Shown: positions 16,827 through 25,590, counted from the stretch's first letter. The stretch is DNA of 64,000 nucleotides from Vibrio tubiashii ATCC 19109 (GCF_000772105.1 NZ_CP009355.1:1550001-1614000), one strand, 5' to 3'. Notes: generated by a model from the letters alone, not told the origin. A program made the numbers and translations.

Positions 16827-18659
16827 ATGACTTTAACGGCGACGCTAAGACCACTCACCCTACTTTTTATCAGCTCGTTTTTGCTGATGAGCAGTCATGG
16901 CTTAAGTGGCATCCTCCTTCCTGTGAAACTAGCTGATGAGCAAGTCGGAGTGCAATCAATTGGTTTTGTACTTTCGATGTACTCGGTCGGATTTCTGCTT
17001 GGCGCGATTATTGGTAAGCGAGTACTGCGTCAAATTGGCTTAGTCAGAACCTTTGCCATGTGTGGTAGCTTAGGTGCTAGCGCCATCTTAATCATGGGGC
17101 TTAGCTCGGAAATTTGGCTTTGGGCCATAATGCGTGCTGTGATGGGATTCTGTATCGCTTGTGCAACCGCAACACTCGATACATGGTTCAACAGCGTGTC
17201 GACCGAGTCTAATCGTGGCAAGATCTTAGCCGTCAACCAAGTGGTGATCTTGAGTGCGATAACCTTGGGTCAATTTGGCTTAGCTCTCGCGCCACCCAGT
17301 GAAACCACGCTGTTTATTCTATGTGGGGTGCTTTTTAGTATTTCGGTCTCACCTGTTGTGTTCGTTTCTCACTTTGAGCCACAAATCGAGCAGACCGAAT
17401 CGATTCCGCTCAGAGAAATCTATACTTTATCACCACTGGGTTTTATGACCTGTTTTGTGTGTGGCATTCTCTATTCAACCATCGCGAACATGCTACCTGT
17501 CTATGCAGATGGTCAAGGTATTACTGGCTTCCAGTTGTCTGTTTTTATGGGTGCAGCGACAGCGGGCGGTATCATTCTCCAACTGCCAATGGGCTATTTA
17601 TCCGATAAATTTGAACGGCGTAAAGTTATCTTATCTGGGTGCTTTGTTCTTGCTATCGTCAGTTTCGCGTTACCCGTTTCAATGCAGTATCAATGGCAAG
17701 TAGCACCGCTCATCTTGGTTGCACTAACTATGGGATTAATCGCCTGTTTATATCCACTCAGTATTTCAGAGACCTTTGATAGAGCGCTCAAAGCTCAGTT
17801 GGTCCCAGTCTTGTCAGGCCTACTGTGTATCTATGCTATAGGTTCGGTCATTGGTCCCTATTCAGCGGCACTTATCATGGAGCGCTTTAATGGTAGTGCT
17901 CTATTTGGCTTTTTAATATTTGTCGATCTCGGCTTGATTGTCTTTACCATCTACCGAATGTCGGTCAGACAAGCGCTCCCTGTGGAAGAACAAGAAAGCT
18001 TCGTTATGCATACTCCAGCGTCAATTCATGAAGAGCTTGATCCACGTACTGAGTATCAAGACTATTCACTCTATGTTGATGAAGCTTGGGAGCAGGTTGA
18101 GTCGTTAGCCAAAGATCACCCAAGCAAGGCAATTGCATTGATACGCGGGCTATCAAATAAAAACCCAGAATGGGCCGCATCTTTAGCAGAGAAAGCCGCC
18201 CAACTAGATAATATCGATACAGTGGTGCTGTTTCGCTCTCTTACCCTGACCAACCCAGACTTGTCGATTGAGATCGCGAAAAAGCTCGCAGAGTCAGAGC
18301 AAGAACAGGTCGATGAGATTGTTGAATGGCTGATTGAAAAAGAACCTGAGAATACCATGCAGATCTTGGTGACTATCAGTGATGCCATGGAAGAACAACC
18401 AAACAACTTGGTTGAAACACTCGCAGAACAATCCCCAGAGAAGTTGGCCGAATTCAGTCAGGAATTGGTCGCCAATATGGTTGAAACCAACCAAAACCTA
18501 AGGCTTGCGGACCGAGAAGAGAATGATATTAATGAATCGGTCGAAGAGTTTATTAGTACGATTGCGGAATCCGCTCCCGAGCAAGTAGAAGAGATTACTC
18601 AGCTAGTTGAGCAATCGATTCAAGAACACGAAGAGCAGACTAACCCCGACACGCCATAG
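16827..18659 (+). CDS. MFS transporter with C-terminal helical-repeat extension
   Basis: 610 residues, against about 400 for a standard MFS protein. Residues 1-~385 contain twelve hydrophobic segments and the loop motif GYLSDKFERRKV, typical of MFS proteins related to the YcaD group. Residues ~400-610 are hydrophilic, acidic and helical. They show repeated units built around S/N-P-x-x-A/L-x-x-x-A/L (HPSKAIALIRGL, NPEWAASLAEKA, NPDLSIEIAKKL, SPEKLAEFSQEL, APEQVEEITQLV). This is a cytoplasmic tail likely to bind a partner. The ribosome binding site is weak. It ends in a stem shared with the convergent gene. Substrate is unknown. Confidence 0.88.
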   Translation: MTLTATLRPLTLLFISSFLLMSSHGLSGILLPVKLADEQVGVQSIGFVLSMYSVGFLLGAIIGKRVLRQIGLVRTFAMCGSLGASAILIMGLSSEIWLWAIMRAVMGFCIACATATLDTWFNSVSTESNRGKILAVNQVVILSAITLGQFGLALAPPSETTLFILCGVLFSISVSPVVFVSHFEPQIEQTESIPLREIYTLSPLGFMTCFVCGILYSTIANMLPVYADGQGITGFQLSVFMGAATAGGIILQLPMGYLSDKFERRKVILSGCFVLAIVSFALPVSMQYQWQVAPLILVALTMGLIACLYPLSISETFDRALKAQLVPVLSGLLCIYAIGSVIGPYSAALIMERFNGSALFGFLIFVDLGLIVFTIYRMSVRQALPVEEQESFVMHTPASIHEELDPRTEYQDYSLYVDEAWEQVESLAKDHPSKAIALIRGLSNKNPEWAASLAEKAAQLDNIDTVVLFRSLTLTNPDLSIEIAKKLAESEQEQVDEIVEWLIEKEPENTMQILVTISDAMEEQPNNLVETLAEQSPEKLAEFSQELVANMVETNQNLRLADREENDINESVEEFISTIAESAPEQVEEITQLVEQSIQEHEEQTNPDTP

Positions 18660-18667
18660 TTGTCGGG
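18645..18667. terminator. convergent terminator overlapping a stop codon
   Basis: CCCGACA (18645-18651) pairs with TGTCGGG (18661-18667); TTTA follows on the right. The stem spans the stop of the MFS gene and abuts the stop of the convergent hydrolase gene, so it can serve both. Confidence 0.65.
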
Positions 18668-18668
18668 T

Positions 18669-19667
18669 TTACTTTATCAATCGAACCACTAGCGAACCCG
18701 GAGCGCGAACCGATTCCACGTTATGGCTGATAACGGTTCCGCTTGTAGGTGAGTAGTAGGTTTGGATCTCATCACCAAAGCTATTGTATTGCGTAGCAAG
18801 TTTTTGCCCCTGTTCGACATTTTCCAACAGCTCAACATGACAAATCACAAAGCCACCTTGCTCTGCCCTCACACTGGTGATGGTATTTCCCTCAACGCAT
18901 TGCTCTTGTGTCGTCTGTACCTCTCCAGCAAGCATCTCGTAAGAGCGCAGTACATTCAAAACACCCAGCGTTGCTCTATCAACCATCTCTAAATCGGTAT
19001 AACGACCCACACCCACTTCAATAGTGATGGACGGAATATCAGCGCGATTATAAACCGTTTCAAGAATTCCTGGATCGCCCGGGTCATTAAGAATCACATC
19101 AGGGTTGATCAGCCTCGCCATCCGAATCGCATCGTCAATTCGGTAATCGGCAAACGCATAAAGTGGATACGCACTGCCGCTAGTTTGAGAGTGGAGATCA
19201 ATCGCAAGATCAGCATTGGGCTTGAGCAAATTCTCCCATAAGCTATAGGCATAGCGACTGGCATCATCGCCATTAGGGCTACCTGGGAATATACGATTAA
19301 GGTTCGCAGATGAACTGTCTGGCGCAGCGGAGTGAAAATCGCGACTGTGGCGAGCAATGCCCGATAAGTTAACCGCCGGAACGATAGTAACGCAGCCAGA
19401 TATCGCTTTGCCCTCTAGCTCTCGGGCAAGCTTTTGCGCCGTTAAAATACCATTTTGCTCATCGCCATGTACACCCGCCGTAATCACAATGCGTTTTCCG
19501 GGCTTAGCCCCTTTAAACACTCTAACGGGCAAAGTTTGCGGATGACCAATCGCGTCTGTTGCCACCGCAAACCAGAATTTATGCTCTCCCGCCTCAAGCG
19601 CGTTGACGTCTAGCGCTTGAATAGTTGGGTACATTGGCACAATACATTCATTGAGTGGCTTGGTCAT
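18669..19667 (-). CDS. succinylglutamate desuccinylase/aspartoacylase family zinc hydrolase
   Basis: 332 residues from ATG 19667, which has GGAG about 6 bases upstream; the longer frame to 19685 adds only MQMENK. Zinc-site motifs of the M14-like aspartoacylase family are visible: H-G-D-E (TAGVHGDEQNG, residues ~64-74), a later histidine in DLHSQTSG, and the catalytic glutamate in TIEVGVG. The family deacylates N-acyl amino acids. Close Vibrio relatives are annotated only at family level, so the true acyl substrate is not known. The MarR gene lies 33 bases upstream on the same strand and may be co-transcribed with or control it. Confidence 0.85.
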   Translation of the reverse strand: MTKPLNECIVPMYPTIQALDVNALEAGEHKFWFAVATDAIGHPQTLPVRVFKGAKPGKRIVITAGVHGDEQNGILTAQKLARELEGKAISGCVTIVPAVNLSGIARHSRDFHSAAPDSSSANLNRIFPGSPNGDDASRYAYSLWENLLKPNADLAIDLHSQTSGSAYPLYAFADYRIDDAIRMARLINPDVILNDPGDPGILETVYNRADIPSITIEVGVGRYTDLEMVDRATLGVLNVLRSYEMLAGEVQTTQEQCVEGNTITSVRAEQGGFVICHVELLENVEQGQKLATQYNSFGDEIQTYYSPTSGTVISHNVESVRAPGSLVVRLIK

Positions 19668-19700
19668 TTTATTCTCCATCTGCATAAAGCCTCTAGCAAG

Positions 19701-20129
19701 TTACACTCGGGCAACCAATTTTTGCAATAAACGAATCAGCTCATCACGCTCTTGTGGATCAAGTGCACTGAGGATTTTTTGATTAATCCCTAAAGGAATG
19801 GGGATGAGTTGCTCTCTAAGCGCACGCCCTTCATCCGTCAGATAAATTCGGAAAGAACGGCGGCTGTTGGGATCCGCTTGTCTTTCAACCAGCCCGAGAT
19901 TTTCAAGTTTATCGAGTGTTCTAGTTGTGGTTGAGTTTTCCACCTTAGATTTCTGCGCAATCTCGCGTTGGGTCACGCCCTCTTCTTCCCATAAACACAT
20001 CAACGTAGGCCACAGAGCAATTGTCAGGCCATGTTTTTTTAGTTCCGTATCGAATGTTTTCGCGGCGTCATTAGCCACAACATTAATCAGCCAACCAAAA
20101 CTACGTTGTCTATCGAATTCTTCACTCAT
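19701..20129 (-). CDS. MarR family transcriptional regulator
   Basis: 142 residues with the MarR winged helix. A recognition-helix region EIAQKSKVENSTTTRTLDKLENLGLVERQ and a wing ending in R-R-S-F-R-I-Y-L-T are seen, with dimerisation helices at both ends. It starts 14 bases after the cytochrome b561 gene stop, so it probably belongs to the same transcript. The large palindrome at 20809-20858, in the divergent promoter of the cytochrome genes, contains GTTGCAATTGCAAC. That is a reasonable MarR-type operator, so autoregulation together with the cytochrome genes is likely. The ligand is unknown. Confidence 0.9.
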   Translation of the reverse strand: MSEEFDRQRSFGWLINVVANDAAKTFDTELKKHGLTIALWPTLMCLWEEEGVTQREIAQKSKVENSTTTRTLDKLENLGLVERQADPNSRRSFRIYLTDEGRALREQLIPIPLGINQKILSALDPQERDELIRLLQKLVARV

Positions 20130-20143
20130 TTACAACTTACTCA

Positions 20144-20767
20144 CTATGAGAATGCAACTATTGCCATGGTAACTGATGTTGCTACAACTAGCACTAATAA
20201 TGCGCGCCATTGAGAGACTAGCAATACACTCCCTGATTGATTTAAAAAGGTTTGCTTACCAGTTACCATTGCCCAAGTCAGTGGTTTGGAGCACAACTTG
20301 TAGAACACAATTGCACCAACATGTAGAGCCACTAACGCAGGTAGAAGATTTGCCAGCAGTAAGTGCGCACTTTCCAATAGAGAGAATACAGAATCCGTTA
20401 GCCAGACTTCAGCATACGGCAAATTATCAAGCAATCCCGCCAAGGCCATTCCTGAAATACATTGAACAAGTAAAGCGCAAAGCAAGGTTAGCACCATCCA
20501 TCCACCCGCTGGGTTATGACCTGGTCGCGATGGCTCCCCGCCCAATAGGTAGTTGAATACACTCTTTGGTGAACGCAGAAACTGCCTAAAACGACTCGTT
20601 TCACTGCCAACAAATCCCCAAACTATACGCCATATGATCAAGGTCGTAATAGCTAAACCCAACTGGACGTGCGGACCATTACCGGAAAAACCACTCGCCA
20701 ATAGCGCCATAAAAAGTCCTGCTTGAGCCCAATGATATAGGCGTGTAGATAGATCCCATACTTTCAT
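20144..20767 (-). CDS. cytochrome b561-type di-haem membrane protein
   Basis: About 207 residues with four membrane helices and the pattern of Ni/Fe-hydrogenase-type b561 cytochromes. It starts VWDLSTRLYHW, where the histidine is a haem ligand. Further histidines lie at ESAHLLLAN and ALHVGAIVFYK. It passes electrons between the quinone pool and periplasmic c-type cytochromes. ATG at 20767 has GAGG 8 bases upstream; the longer frame uses a TTG at 20782. It is transcribed divergently from a cytochrome c'-like gene (20915), which is the typical Vibrio pairing. The MarR gene follows it. Confidence 0.88.
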   Translation of the reverse strand: MKVWDLSTRLYHWAQAGLFMALLASGFSGNGPHVQLGLAITTLIIWRIVWGFVGSETSRFRQFLRSPKSVFNYLLGGEPSRPGHNPAGGWMVLTLLCALLVQCISGMALAGLLDNLPYAEVWLTDSVFSLLESAHLLLANLLPALVALHVGAIVFYKLCSKPLTWAMVTGKQTFLNQSGSVLLVSQWRALLVLVVATSVTMAIVAFS

Positions 20768-20808
20768 TTGATACCTCTTCAATTGTTTGGTTGTTCATTT
20801 CATTTGCA

Positions 20809-20858
20809 TTAATTTACACAGCAACAGTTGCAATTGCAACTATTGCTGTGTAAATTAA
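20809..20858. promoter_or_regulatory. 50-bp inverted repeat between divergent cytochrome genes
   Basis: The left arm 20809-20833 begins TTAATTTACACAGCAA and ends AGTTGCAA. The right arm 20834-20858 is its reverse complement with a single mismatch (24 of 25 paired). The centre is GTTGCAATTGCAAC. No loop separates the arms, so a protein-binding role is more likely than a terminator. It lies 42 bases before the b561 start and 57 before the cytochrome c start. It may be the operator of the MarR regulator at 19701-20129. Confidence 0.6.
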
Positions 20859-20914
20859 CTCCCAACAACACGCCATGATCGAAAATGATCAAACGAAAAG
20901 AAGAGACGACCAAT

Positions 20915-21346
20915 ATGAACAAAGTCATTGTCAGCCTACTGTGCTCAACCCCTTTACTGGTTCACGCGCAAGATTACTCGCAGCAAATTGAACAAAGACA
21001 GCATGCTTTTGAACAGGTAGAAACGTTGGTTAAGAGTGCGAGCCGCACCCTAGATGGTTCAAATACGGAGTGGGATAAGCTTGGTTCTACCAGTTCACAG
21101 TTAAAAAACCATAGCCAAAGCCTATTAGCTCTGTTTCCAACTGGCAGCCAACAAGACAGTAAAGCGAAAGAGAATATATGGAGCAAACCCGAGAAATTTA
21201 ATCAACTGTTGCTGCAAATGGATAAAGGTTTTGAACAGCTTTATCAGGCTAGTCAGCAACAAAACCTATCCCTTGCAGAGTCTAGCTTAGACTCCGCGCA
21301 AAAAACCTGTAAAAGCTGCCACCGAAGCTACCGCTCGCGCTGGTAA
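20915..21346 (+). CDS. cytochrome c' family protein
   Basis: 143 residues from ATG 20915, with signal peptide MNKVIVSLLCSTPLLVHAQD. A helical bundle is followed by the haem motif C-K-S-C-H very near the C-terminus (CKSCHRSYRSRW), which is diagnostic of cytochrome c'. Such proteins bind NO or carry electrons in the periplasm. The open frame extends back to 20885, but that would put charged residues (MIKRKEETTN) before the signal peptide, so 20915 is preferred. It is divergent from the b561 gene, its probable electron donor. Confidence 0.88.
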   Translation: MNKVIVSLLCSTPLLVHAQDYSQQIEQRQHAFEQVETLVKSASRTLDGSNTEWDKLGSTSSQLKNHSQSLLALFPTGSQQDSKAKENIWSKPEKFNQLLLQMDKGFEQLYQASQQQNLSLAESSLDSAQKTCKSCHRSYRSRW

Positions 21347-21392
21347 TCAACCACAAACGATAACTTATCCAAATTATATAGAGGAACATGAC

Positions 21393-22058
21393 ATGAAAGC
21401 ATTAACTACCGCAGCACTCATCACATCACTTTTCGCTTCAACTTTTACAATCGCGGCCGACTTCGGTGTCTCACTCGAATGGAACACCGACAATGCAGAA
21501 GAAGTTCTTAACACTATGCCAGAGCAAAAAGCAGCCTTTGGCAAACTCGTGGAACAAGGCGAAATCAAAGATATGTTCGTGTCTCGTAGCCAGATTGATA
21601 ACCGCTCAGTACAGATGCTGCGCTTTGTTATCGAAGCAGACAACCCTGCACAGGTAGAACAAAAACTTAAGGATTTACCACTCTACAAAAAGGAGCTGGT
21701 CAAAATAGCAAACATTCAGCCTATGGGTTCAAAATGGTTAGACAATACACCTGTTTACAACAACTATGGAGTAACAATCACATGGAAAAAAGGTATAGAA
21801 GCACTAGAGATGGATCGTGTACTAGGCATCGACTTGCAACGTGTCATCAGTCTAAATCAGGCGGGGCTCGTCACGTCATCTTACCTCGATACACAAGAAC
21901 TTAACGACGGAATTGTACGTCCAATTTACTCAGTTGCCTTTCTTGCTAAAGACGCACAACATGCTCAAGAGCTGAGCAAACAGTTTGAAGCCGTGATGCT
22001 TGGCTACGCGACGATTCAGGTTCAGCACTTGGGCCACAAGCTTGATTTAAAACGCTAA
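21393..22058 (+). CDS. exported protein with two tandem alpha-beta repeats, unknown function
   Basis: 221 residues. Signal peptide MKALTTAALITSLFASTFTIAA is followed by two related halves. Half 1 begins FGVSLEWNTDNAEE, has MLRFVIEADNPAQVEQKLKDL and ends IANIQPMG. Half 2 begins YGVTITWKKGIEAL, has IYSVAFLAKDAQHAQELSKQ and ends IQVQHLG. Each looks like a ferredoxin-like dimeric alpha-beta unit such as YCII or muconolactone-isomerase folds, fused as a pseudo-dimer. No catalytic residues are recognised. It lies 46 bases after the cytochrome c' gene with its own ribosome binding site (GAGGAAC), so it may be part of the same operon in the periplasm. Confidence 0.7.
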   Translation: MKALTTAALITSLFASTFTIAADFGVSLEWNTDNAEEVLNTMPEQKAAFGKLVEQGEIKDMFVSRSQIDNRSVQMLRFVIEADNPAQVEQKLKDLPLYKKELVKIANIQPMGSKWLDNTPVYNNYGVTITWKKGIEALEMDRVLGIDLQRVISLNQAGLVTSSYLDTQELNDGIVRPIYSVAFLAKDAQHAQELSKQFEAVMLGYATIQVQHLGHKLDLKR

Positions 22059-22088
22059 ATCAGTGATTTAAATCCAGCGATTCCATAT

Positions 22089-22580
22089 ATGAAAATTAAA
22101 TTTATTAATTTTATCAACGAATTAGGAACTATCATGTATGTGGGAGGGATTCTTTCTCACATCGTGATTGGTGCAACACTAGGCCATGAAAGCCCGATAA
22201 CGGCTTATCATGTGGGAATATATAAGGAGTTAAGTGCATATATTCTAATACTACCTGGGCTAGGGCTGAAGGTGCTTGCAGACCTGTACCTTTACCGCCA
22301 ATTCGATTACAAGCCAAATTGGTTAAGAATAAAACTATTACTTTTAAGTTTTCTCGCAGTCAACGCGTTTGTATTCTTAGTCCCAATGATGCCGGAAATG
22401 GTCGAACTAGCTAAAGCTTCACTCAACAAAGATACTCTCGATCCAGAGTATTTTGAAAAAGCTAAAATCGAGCAGCTTATAGGTATGTCTAATGCTATAC
22501 CGTTATTCTTAGAGTTAGTGCTTGGTTCCTTCAAACCTAAGTTGTTTGGTGAACGCCCCAAGCCAACGTTCACCGATTGA
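22089..22580 (+). CDS. small integral membrane protein, DUF2269-like
   Basis: 163 residues with about four membrane segments (residues ~8-30, 45-65, 78-98 and 130-150) and no signal peptide. The N-terminal pattern F-I-N-E-L-G-T-I-M-Y-V-G-G-I-L-S-H resembles DUF2269-type proteins, whose first helix carries W/Y-V-G-G and a histidine that may bind haem. Function is unknown. It lies 30 bases after the double-domain exported protein, so the cytochrome c', exported protein and this membrane protein may form one respiratory-type operon ending at the terminator at 22590. An alternative ATG at 22134 has a better ribosome binding site (TTAGGA) but would cut into the first helix. Confidence 0.65.
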   Translation: MKIKFINFINELGTIMYVGGILSHIVIGATLGHESPITAYHVGIYKELSAYILILPGLGLKVLADLYLYRQFDYKPNWLRIKLLLLSFLAVNAFVFLVPMMPEMVELAKASLNKDTLDPEYFEKAKIEQLIGMSNAIPLFLELVLGSFKPKLFGERPKPTFTD

Positions 22581-22589
22581 CGTAGAAAG

Positions 22590-22614
22590 TCGGGTCTTTA
22601 TTGACCCGATTTTT
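22590..22614. terminator. convergent Rho-independent terminator
   Basis: TCGGGTC (22590-22596) pairs with GACCCGA (22603-22609) over TTTATT, followed by five T on the right. The left side is less T-rich on the other strand. It separates the convergent 22580 and 22613 gene ends. Confidence 0.8.
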
Positions 22615-23518
22615 AGCTCTCTTTCGTTGAGGTGACAATAACACTAAACAGAATCAGTGCCCCACCAACCACCTGTAACAAGCTCAATGACTCCTGCAGC
22701 CATACCATAGCGAATATCGCACCAAATAAAGGCTCACTGCCCATCAGCAAAGAAACTCGTGTCGGTGACGTTCTGCGCACCGCATAGTTTTGAACATAGA
22801 AGGCAAACAAAGTACAAAACAACACTAGGTAAGCCACTGTAATCCAAAACTCGGTACTGGTTGGGATAACAAATTCAGATGCAGGTAAGTACGCCATAGC
22901 AGCGAATATCGCAACACCAGCGACCACCAGCGATTGGAGTGACGTAAGCGTACTTGTGGTAATTTCTTTTCCTTCGGTAAAACGCTTAGTTAGCGTCACC
23001 ATTAAGGCTCTGAGCAATGCCGCCCCTAGGATAAAATAGTCACCGGTATTGAGTGACAATTCGATACCTTGGTTACTGGTTAGCAATAAGACGCCTACCA
23101 CACTGCACAGAGTTAAACCCCATAAAGTATTGCTGACTCGTTTCTTATTGATTATTAACTCGGCAAAGGCCGTCAGTATCACCGATAAGCTAATCAAGAA
23201 CGCCGCATTTGATGCTGAGGTTTGAGAAACCCCGAACACTTCGCAGAAAAAAATCGCCGATAGGATAAAACCAGTCGGTATGGCAATCTTCCAGTCTTTA
23301 TTGAGCCCACGGCGAAAGTCTCGAATCACTACAGGTAGCATACATAGAAAAGTGATCGAGAAACGAATCGAAATGAAAACTAAAACGCTAGTGTAAACAA
23401 GAGCACTCTTGGTCAGTCCATAACTTGTGCCCCAAAAAACTGCGACGAGTAGCAACAATGATTCGGTTAACGGAAACTTAAAACTTCCTTTTTTTAATTG
23501 ACCCGTAGCCGTTGTCAT
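22613..23518 (-). CDS. EamA/DMT family transporter (probable metabolite exporter)
   Basis: 301 residues from ATG 23518. It has ten hydrophobic segments in two EamA repeats (~20-150 and ~165-300), the RhtA/YdcZ-like drug/metabolite layout. GGAGGAATAAG just ahead of the ATG contains the stop of the upstream dioxygenase gene, so the two are translationally coupled. Relatives export amino acids and small polar metabolites. Its place as last gene after an argininosuccinate-synthase-like enzyme and an amino-acid-hydroxylase-like dioxygenase makes it the likely exporter of their product. That link is inference; the fold and coupling are seen directly. Confidence 0.88.
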   Translation of the reverse strand: MTTATGQLKKGSFKFPLTESLLLLVAVFWGTSYGLTKSALVYTSVLVFISIRFSITFLCMLPVVIRDFRRGLNKDWKIAIPTGFILSAIFFCEVFGVSQTSASNAAFLISLSVILTAFAELIINKKRVSNTLWGLTLCSVVGVLLLTSNQGIELSLNTGDYFILGAALLRALMVTLTKRFTEGKEITTSTLTSLQSLVVAGVAIFAAMAYLPASEFVIPTSTEFWITVAYLVLFCTLFAFYVQNYAVRRTSPTRVSLLMGSEPLFGAIFAMVWLQESLSLLQVVGGALILFSVIVTSTKES

Positions 23519-23519
23519 C

Positions 23520-24263
23520 TTATTCCTCCATTTTTGTAAAAGCGATAACGAGTACATCCCTGTACGCGTATTTATCTAAACTGTTTGGTGTGATGGCAGT
23601 CACCTCATGCATGGTTTTTTCATCATTGGCTAACACCACATCAAATGTTTTATCCAGCGTCAGGGATTCCAAAGTATTCCCCTTGTCATCTGTGATCGTA
23701 GTTTCACCGCCAGACACATTGATCTTATTGATCATCAGTGACGCAATATAGGTCACGCCGTCACGATGCAAACCCTCTGGAGTTGGCTCACCTTGTTCAG
23801 CTTCATCAGCGATGATTCGATAGGGGTGTAAGCGAATGTTCCAATCCGTTGCCTGTTCTTCTGCCAAGTCATACACATCGCTCAGCAACAGCAAAAGTCT
23901 CTCTAGAATTGGTGATGTGACAAAACGATCCGTTAAAGGCTCAAAGTGGCGCTCAATGTCACCATTCAATGAATTGATGTAAGAAGGCTGCACATAAGGT
24001 TCATGGGGCAGCATTGAAATCTGCTTACCACCTTTTGCTTTTAGGAACTGACCATATCGACGGTAACGATACGCCCCGCCATCTGCCATATAGCGATCAC
24101 GCTCTAGGTGATTCCAGCAGTTTTTAAATCGAATCACCTCGTCTACGTTGGTTGTCAGCAAATTGGTCATCTGCTTGCCACTGACAAAAACATAACTATT
24201 TTGACTGAGTATCTGAGCAATAACCGAAGCATGACGCTCGATAGGCTTTTTCACCGTTTCCAT
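23520..24263 (-). CDS. 2-oxoglutarate/Fe(II)-dependent dioxygenase (IDO/BsmA-like)
   Basis: About 247 residues. The iron ligands of the 2OG-Fe_Oxy_2 group are present: H166-x-D168 in EGLHRDGVTY and H219 in TMHEVTAI, with the C-terminal R-x-V-L-V-I-A-F strand for 2-oxoglutarate. This group includes bacterial free-L-amino-acid hydroxylases such as isoleucine 4-hydroxylase. ATG 24263 is chosen because GAGG lies 8 bases upstream; a GTG at 24272 is the alternative. It is the middle gene of a three-gene operon: 16 bases after the ArgG-like gene, with its stop coupled to the exporter. Hydroxylation of an amino acid or its ArgG-like adduct is the likely reaction; substrate unknown. Confidence 0.85.
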   Translation of the reverse strand: METVKKPIERHASVIAQILSQNSYVFVSGKQMTNLLTTNVDEVIRFKNCWNHLERDRYMADGGAYRYRRYGQFLKAKGGKQISMLPHEPYVQPSYINSLNGDIERHFEPLTDRFVTSPILERLLLLLSDVYDLAEEQATDWNIRLHPYRIIADEAEQGEPTPEGLHRDGVTYIASLMINKINVSGGETTITDDKGNTLESLTLDKTFDVVLANDEKTMHEVTAITPNSLDKYAYRDVLVIAFTKMEE

Positions 24264-24279
24264 ATAGGCCACCTCGCAA

Positions 24280-25491
24280 CTACACCGTTTGTTGTTGTTT
24301 TTTTAATGATGAGGGAGAGAGTGTTCGCAAACTTCTTTTATGAGCGGTTTGCACCTCCCATGCATCTCTATCACGAAGATACTTAGGCTCGTCTGCAACT
24401 ATGCCAGTTGCTAGAACATGTCCTCGTGATAGTGAGAATAAAACACTGCCAGAGACGTGCTCGGCAGTGTGAGCGATGAACGCATAGCTTGAGCTCTGCA
24501 ACATGCTTCCCCAACGGCCTTCAACCGCTTCTTGAGTCCACATTTCGTTGTGCATCGCTTTCGCTTTGAGAACATCGGTAGGTAAAGTTGCTGTTTCCAA
24601 CAACTTATATGCTTTCATAAGGATGTGAGCAGCGGGTGCTTCGCGCACCTCTAAGACTTTTTCATCCTCATCTAGGTGGTCGAAACCTACATATCGACCG
24701 ATTTCATACGCGCCAACGTGGTTGTTAATGAAAGCAATTAACTCTTTAAGGTTTATCGGTAAATCGTTGATGGTTACTGGGTACCCCTTACGAAATCCTA
24801 TTTTGATTTGATGGTTATCAAGCTGCTTAGCTGGATTCCATTTTGACCAGCTAAACAGAGACTCTGAGACAGTAAAGGATTCTGGGTCATCCAAAACACC
24901 AGACTCAAATTCACGGCACCAAAGATTGGCATCACCGCTAACATTGCGAGATTTAAATCCGACTAAACCAGAATGAAATAGCTCTGCCGTTTTCTGTTCG
25001 CGAGTCAGAGCGGAGTACTCATAAGGCGAGCCGTAATACCCCTGATAGCCACTCGCTTCAATCGCGCCATTGAGGCGTCTGAGACTATTTTGAGATTGAT
25101 TAGCAGTGTGGAGAATAGCTTCACACTTGAGCTTTTGCGCCACTTGCACCGCTTTTTTAACGATGATTGGACGTGACAATGAAGAACTAACAGGGTAATC
25201 GCCAAGATAAAGAGCTTGTGCTTGTATTGCAGAAACCAAACTGTGTTCAACGAACTCCTGTTTCGCGTCTAGGATCATCAGATCCACACCATAGTGATCA
25301 GCAATCAGGTTTAAATTAGACTCATCAACACCTTCGCCAAGATCAACCACCAATGCGGTCACCTTCACTTTTTGCTCTTTAAGTATCTCAAGGAGGTATG
25401 TGCTATCCAAACCACCACTAAACAGAGTTAAAACATGCTTAACCGTACTTGAGATGGTACGAATATCTTCAATACTTCTTAACTTCTTCAC
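24280..25491 (-). CDS. argininosuccinate synthase-like enzyme (ArgG paralogue)
   Basis: 403 residues. The N-type ATP-pyrophosphatase P-loop SGGLDSTY (residues ~25-32) and ArgG-like sequence throughout indicate an AMP-forming ligase related to argininosuccinate synthase, which joins citrulline and aspartate. Several stretches depart from housekeeping ArgG, and there is no argH, argB or other arginine gene nearby. It sits with a dioxygenase and an exporter, so it is probably a specialised ligase making an N-acylated or amidino amino acid. Start is GTG at 25491, with AAGGA 5 bases upstream; the frame extends to 25560 without a better site. It is divergent from a LysR gene at 25591. Confidence 0.82.
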   Translation of the reverse strand: MKKLRSIEDIRTISSTVKHVLTLFSGGLDSTYLLEILKEQKVKVTALVVDLGEGVDESNLNLIADHYGVDLMILDAKQEFVEHSLVSAIQAQALYLGDYPVSSSLSRPIIVKKAVQVAQKLKCEAILHTANQSQNSLRRLNGAIEASGYQGYYGSPYEYSALTREQKTAELFHSGLVGFKSRNVSGDANLWCREFESGVLDDPESFTVSESLFSWSKWNPAKQLDNHQIKIGFRKGYPVTINDLPINLKELIAFINNHVGAYEIGRYVGFDHLDEDEKVLEVREAPAAHILMKAYKLLETATLPTDVLKAKAMHNEMWTQEAVEGRWGSMLQSSSYAFIAHTAEHVSGSVLFSLSRGHVLATGIVADEPKYLRDRDAWEVQTAHKRSLRTLSPSSLKKQQQTV

Positions 25492-25590
25492 GATGTCCTT
25501 CCTGCCTTCCCTGCTGTCAATTGACTTAATTAGTATCCATAAGTAACTTAAACGAAACAATACAGCGAATACGCAAAGGATTTTTGCACC

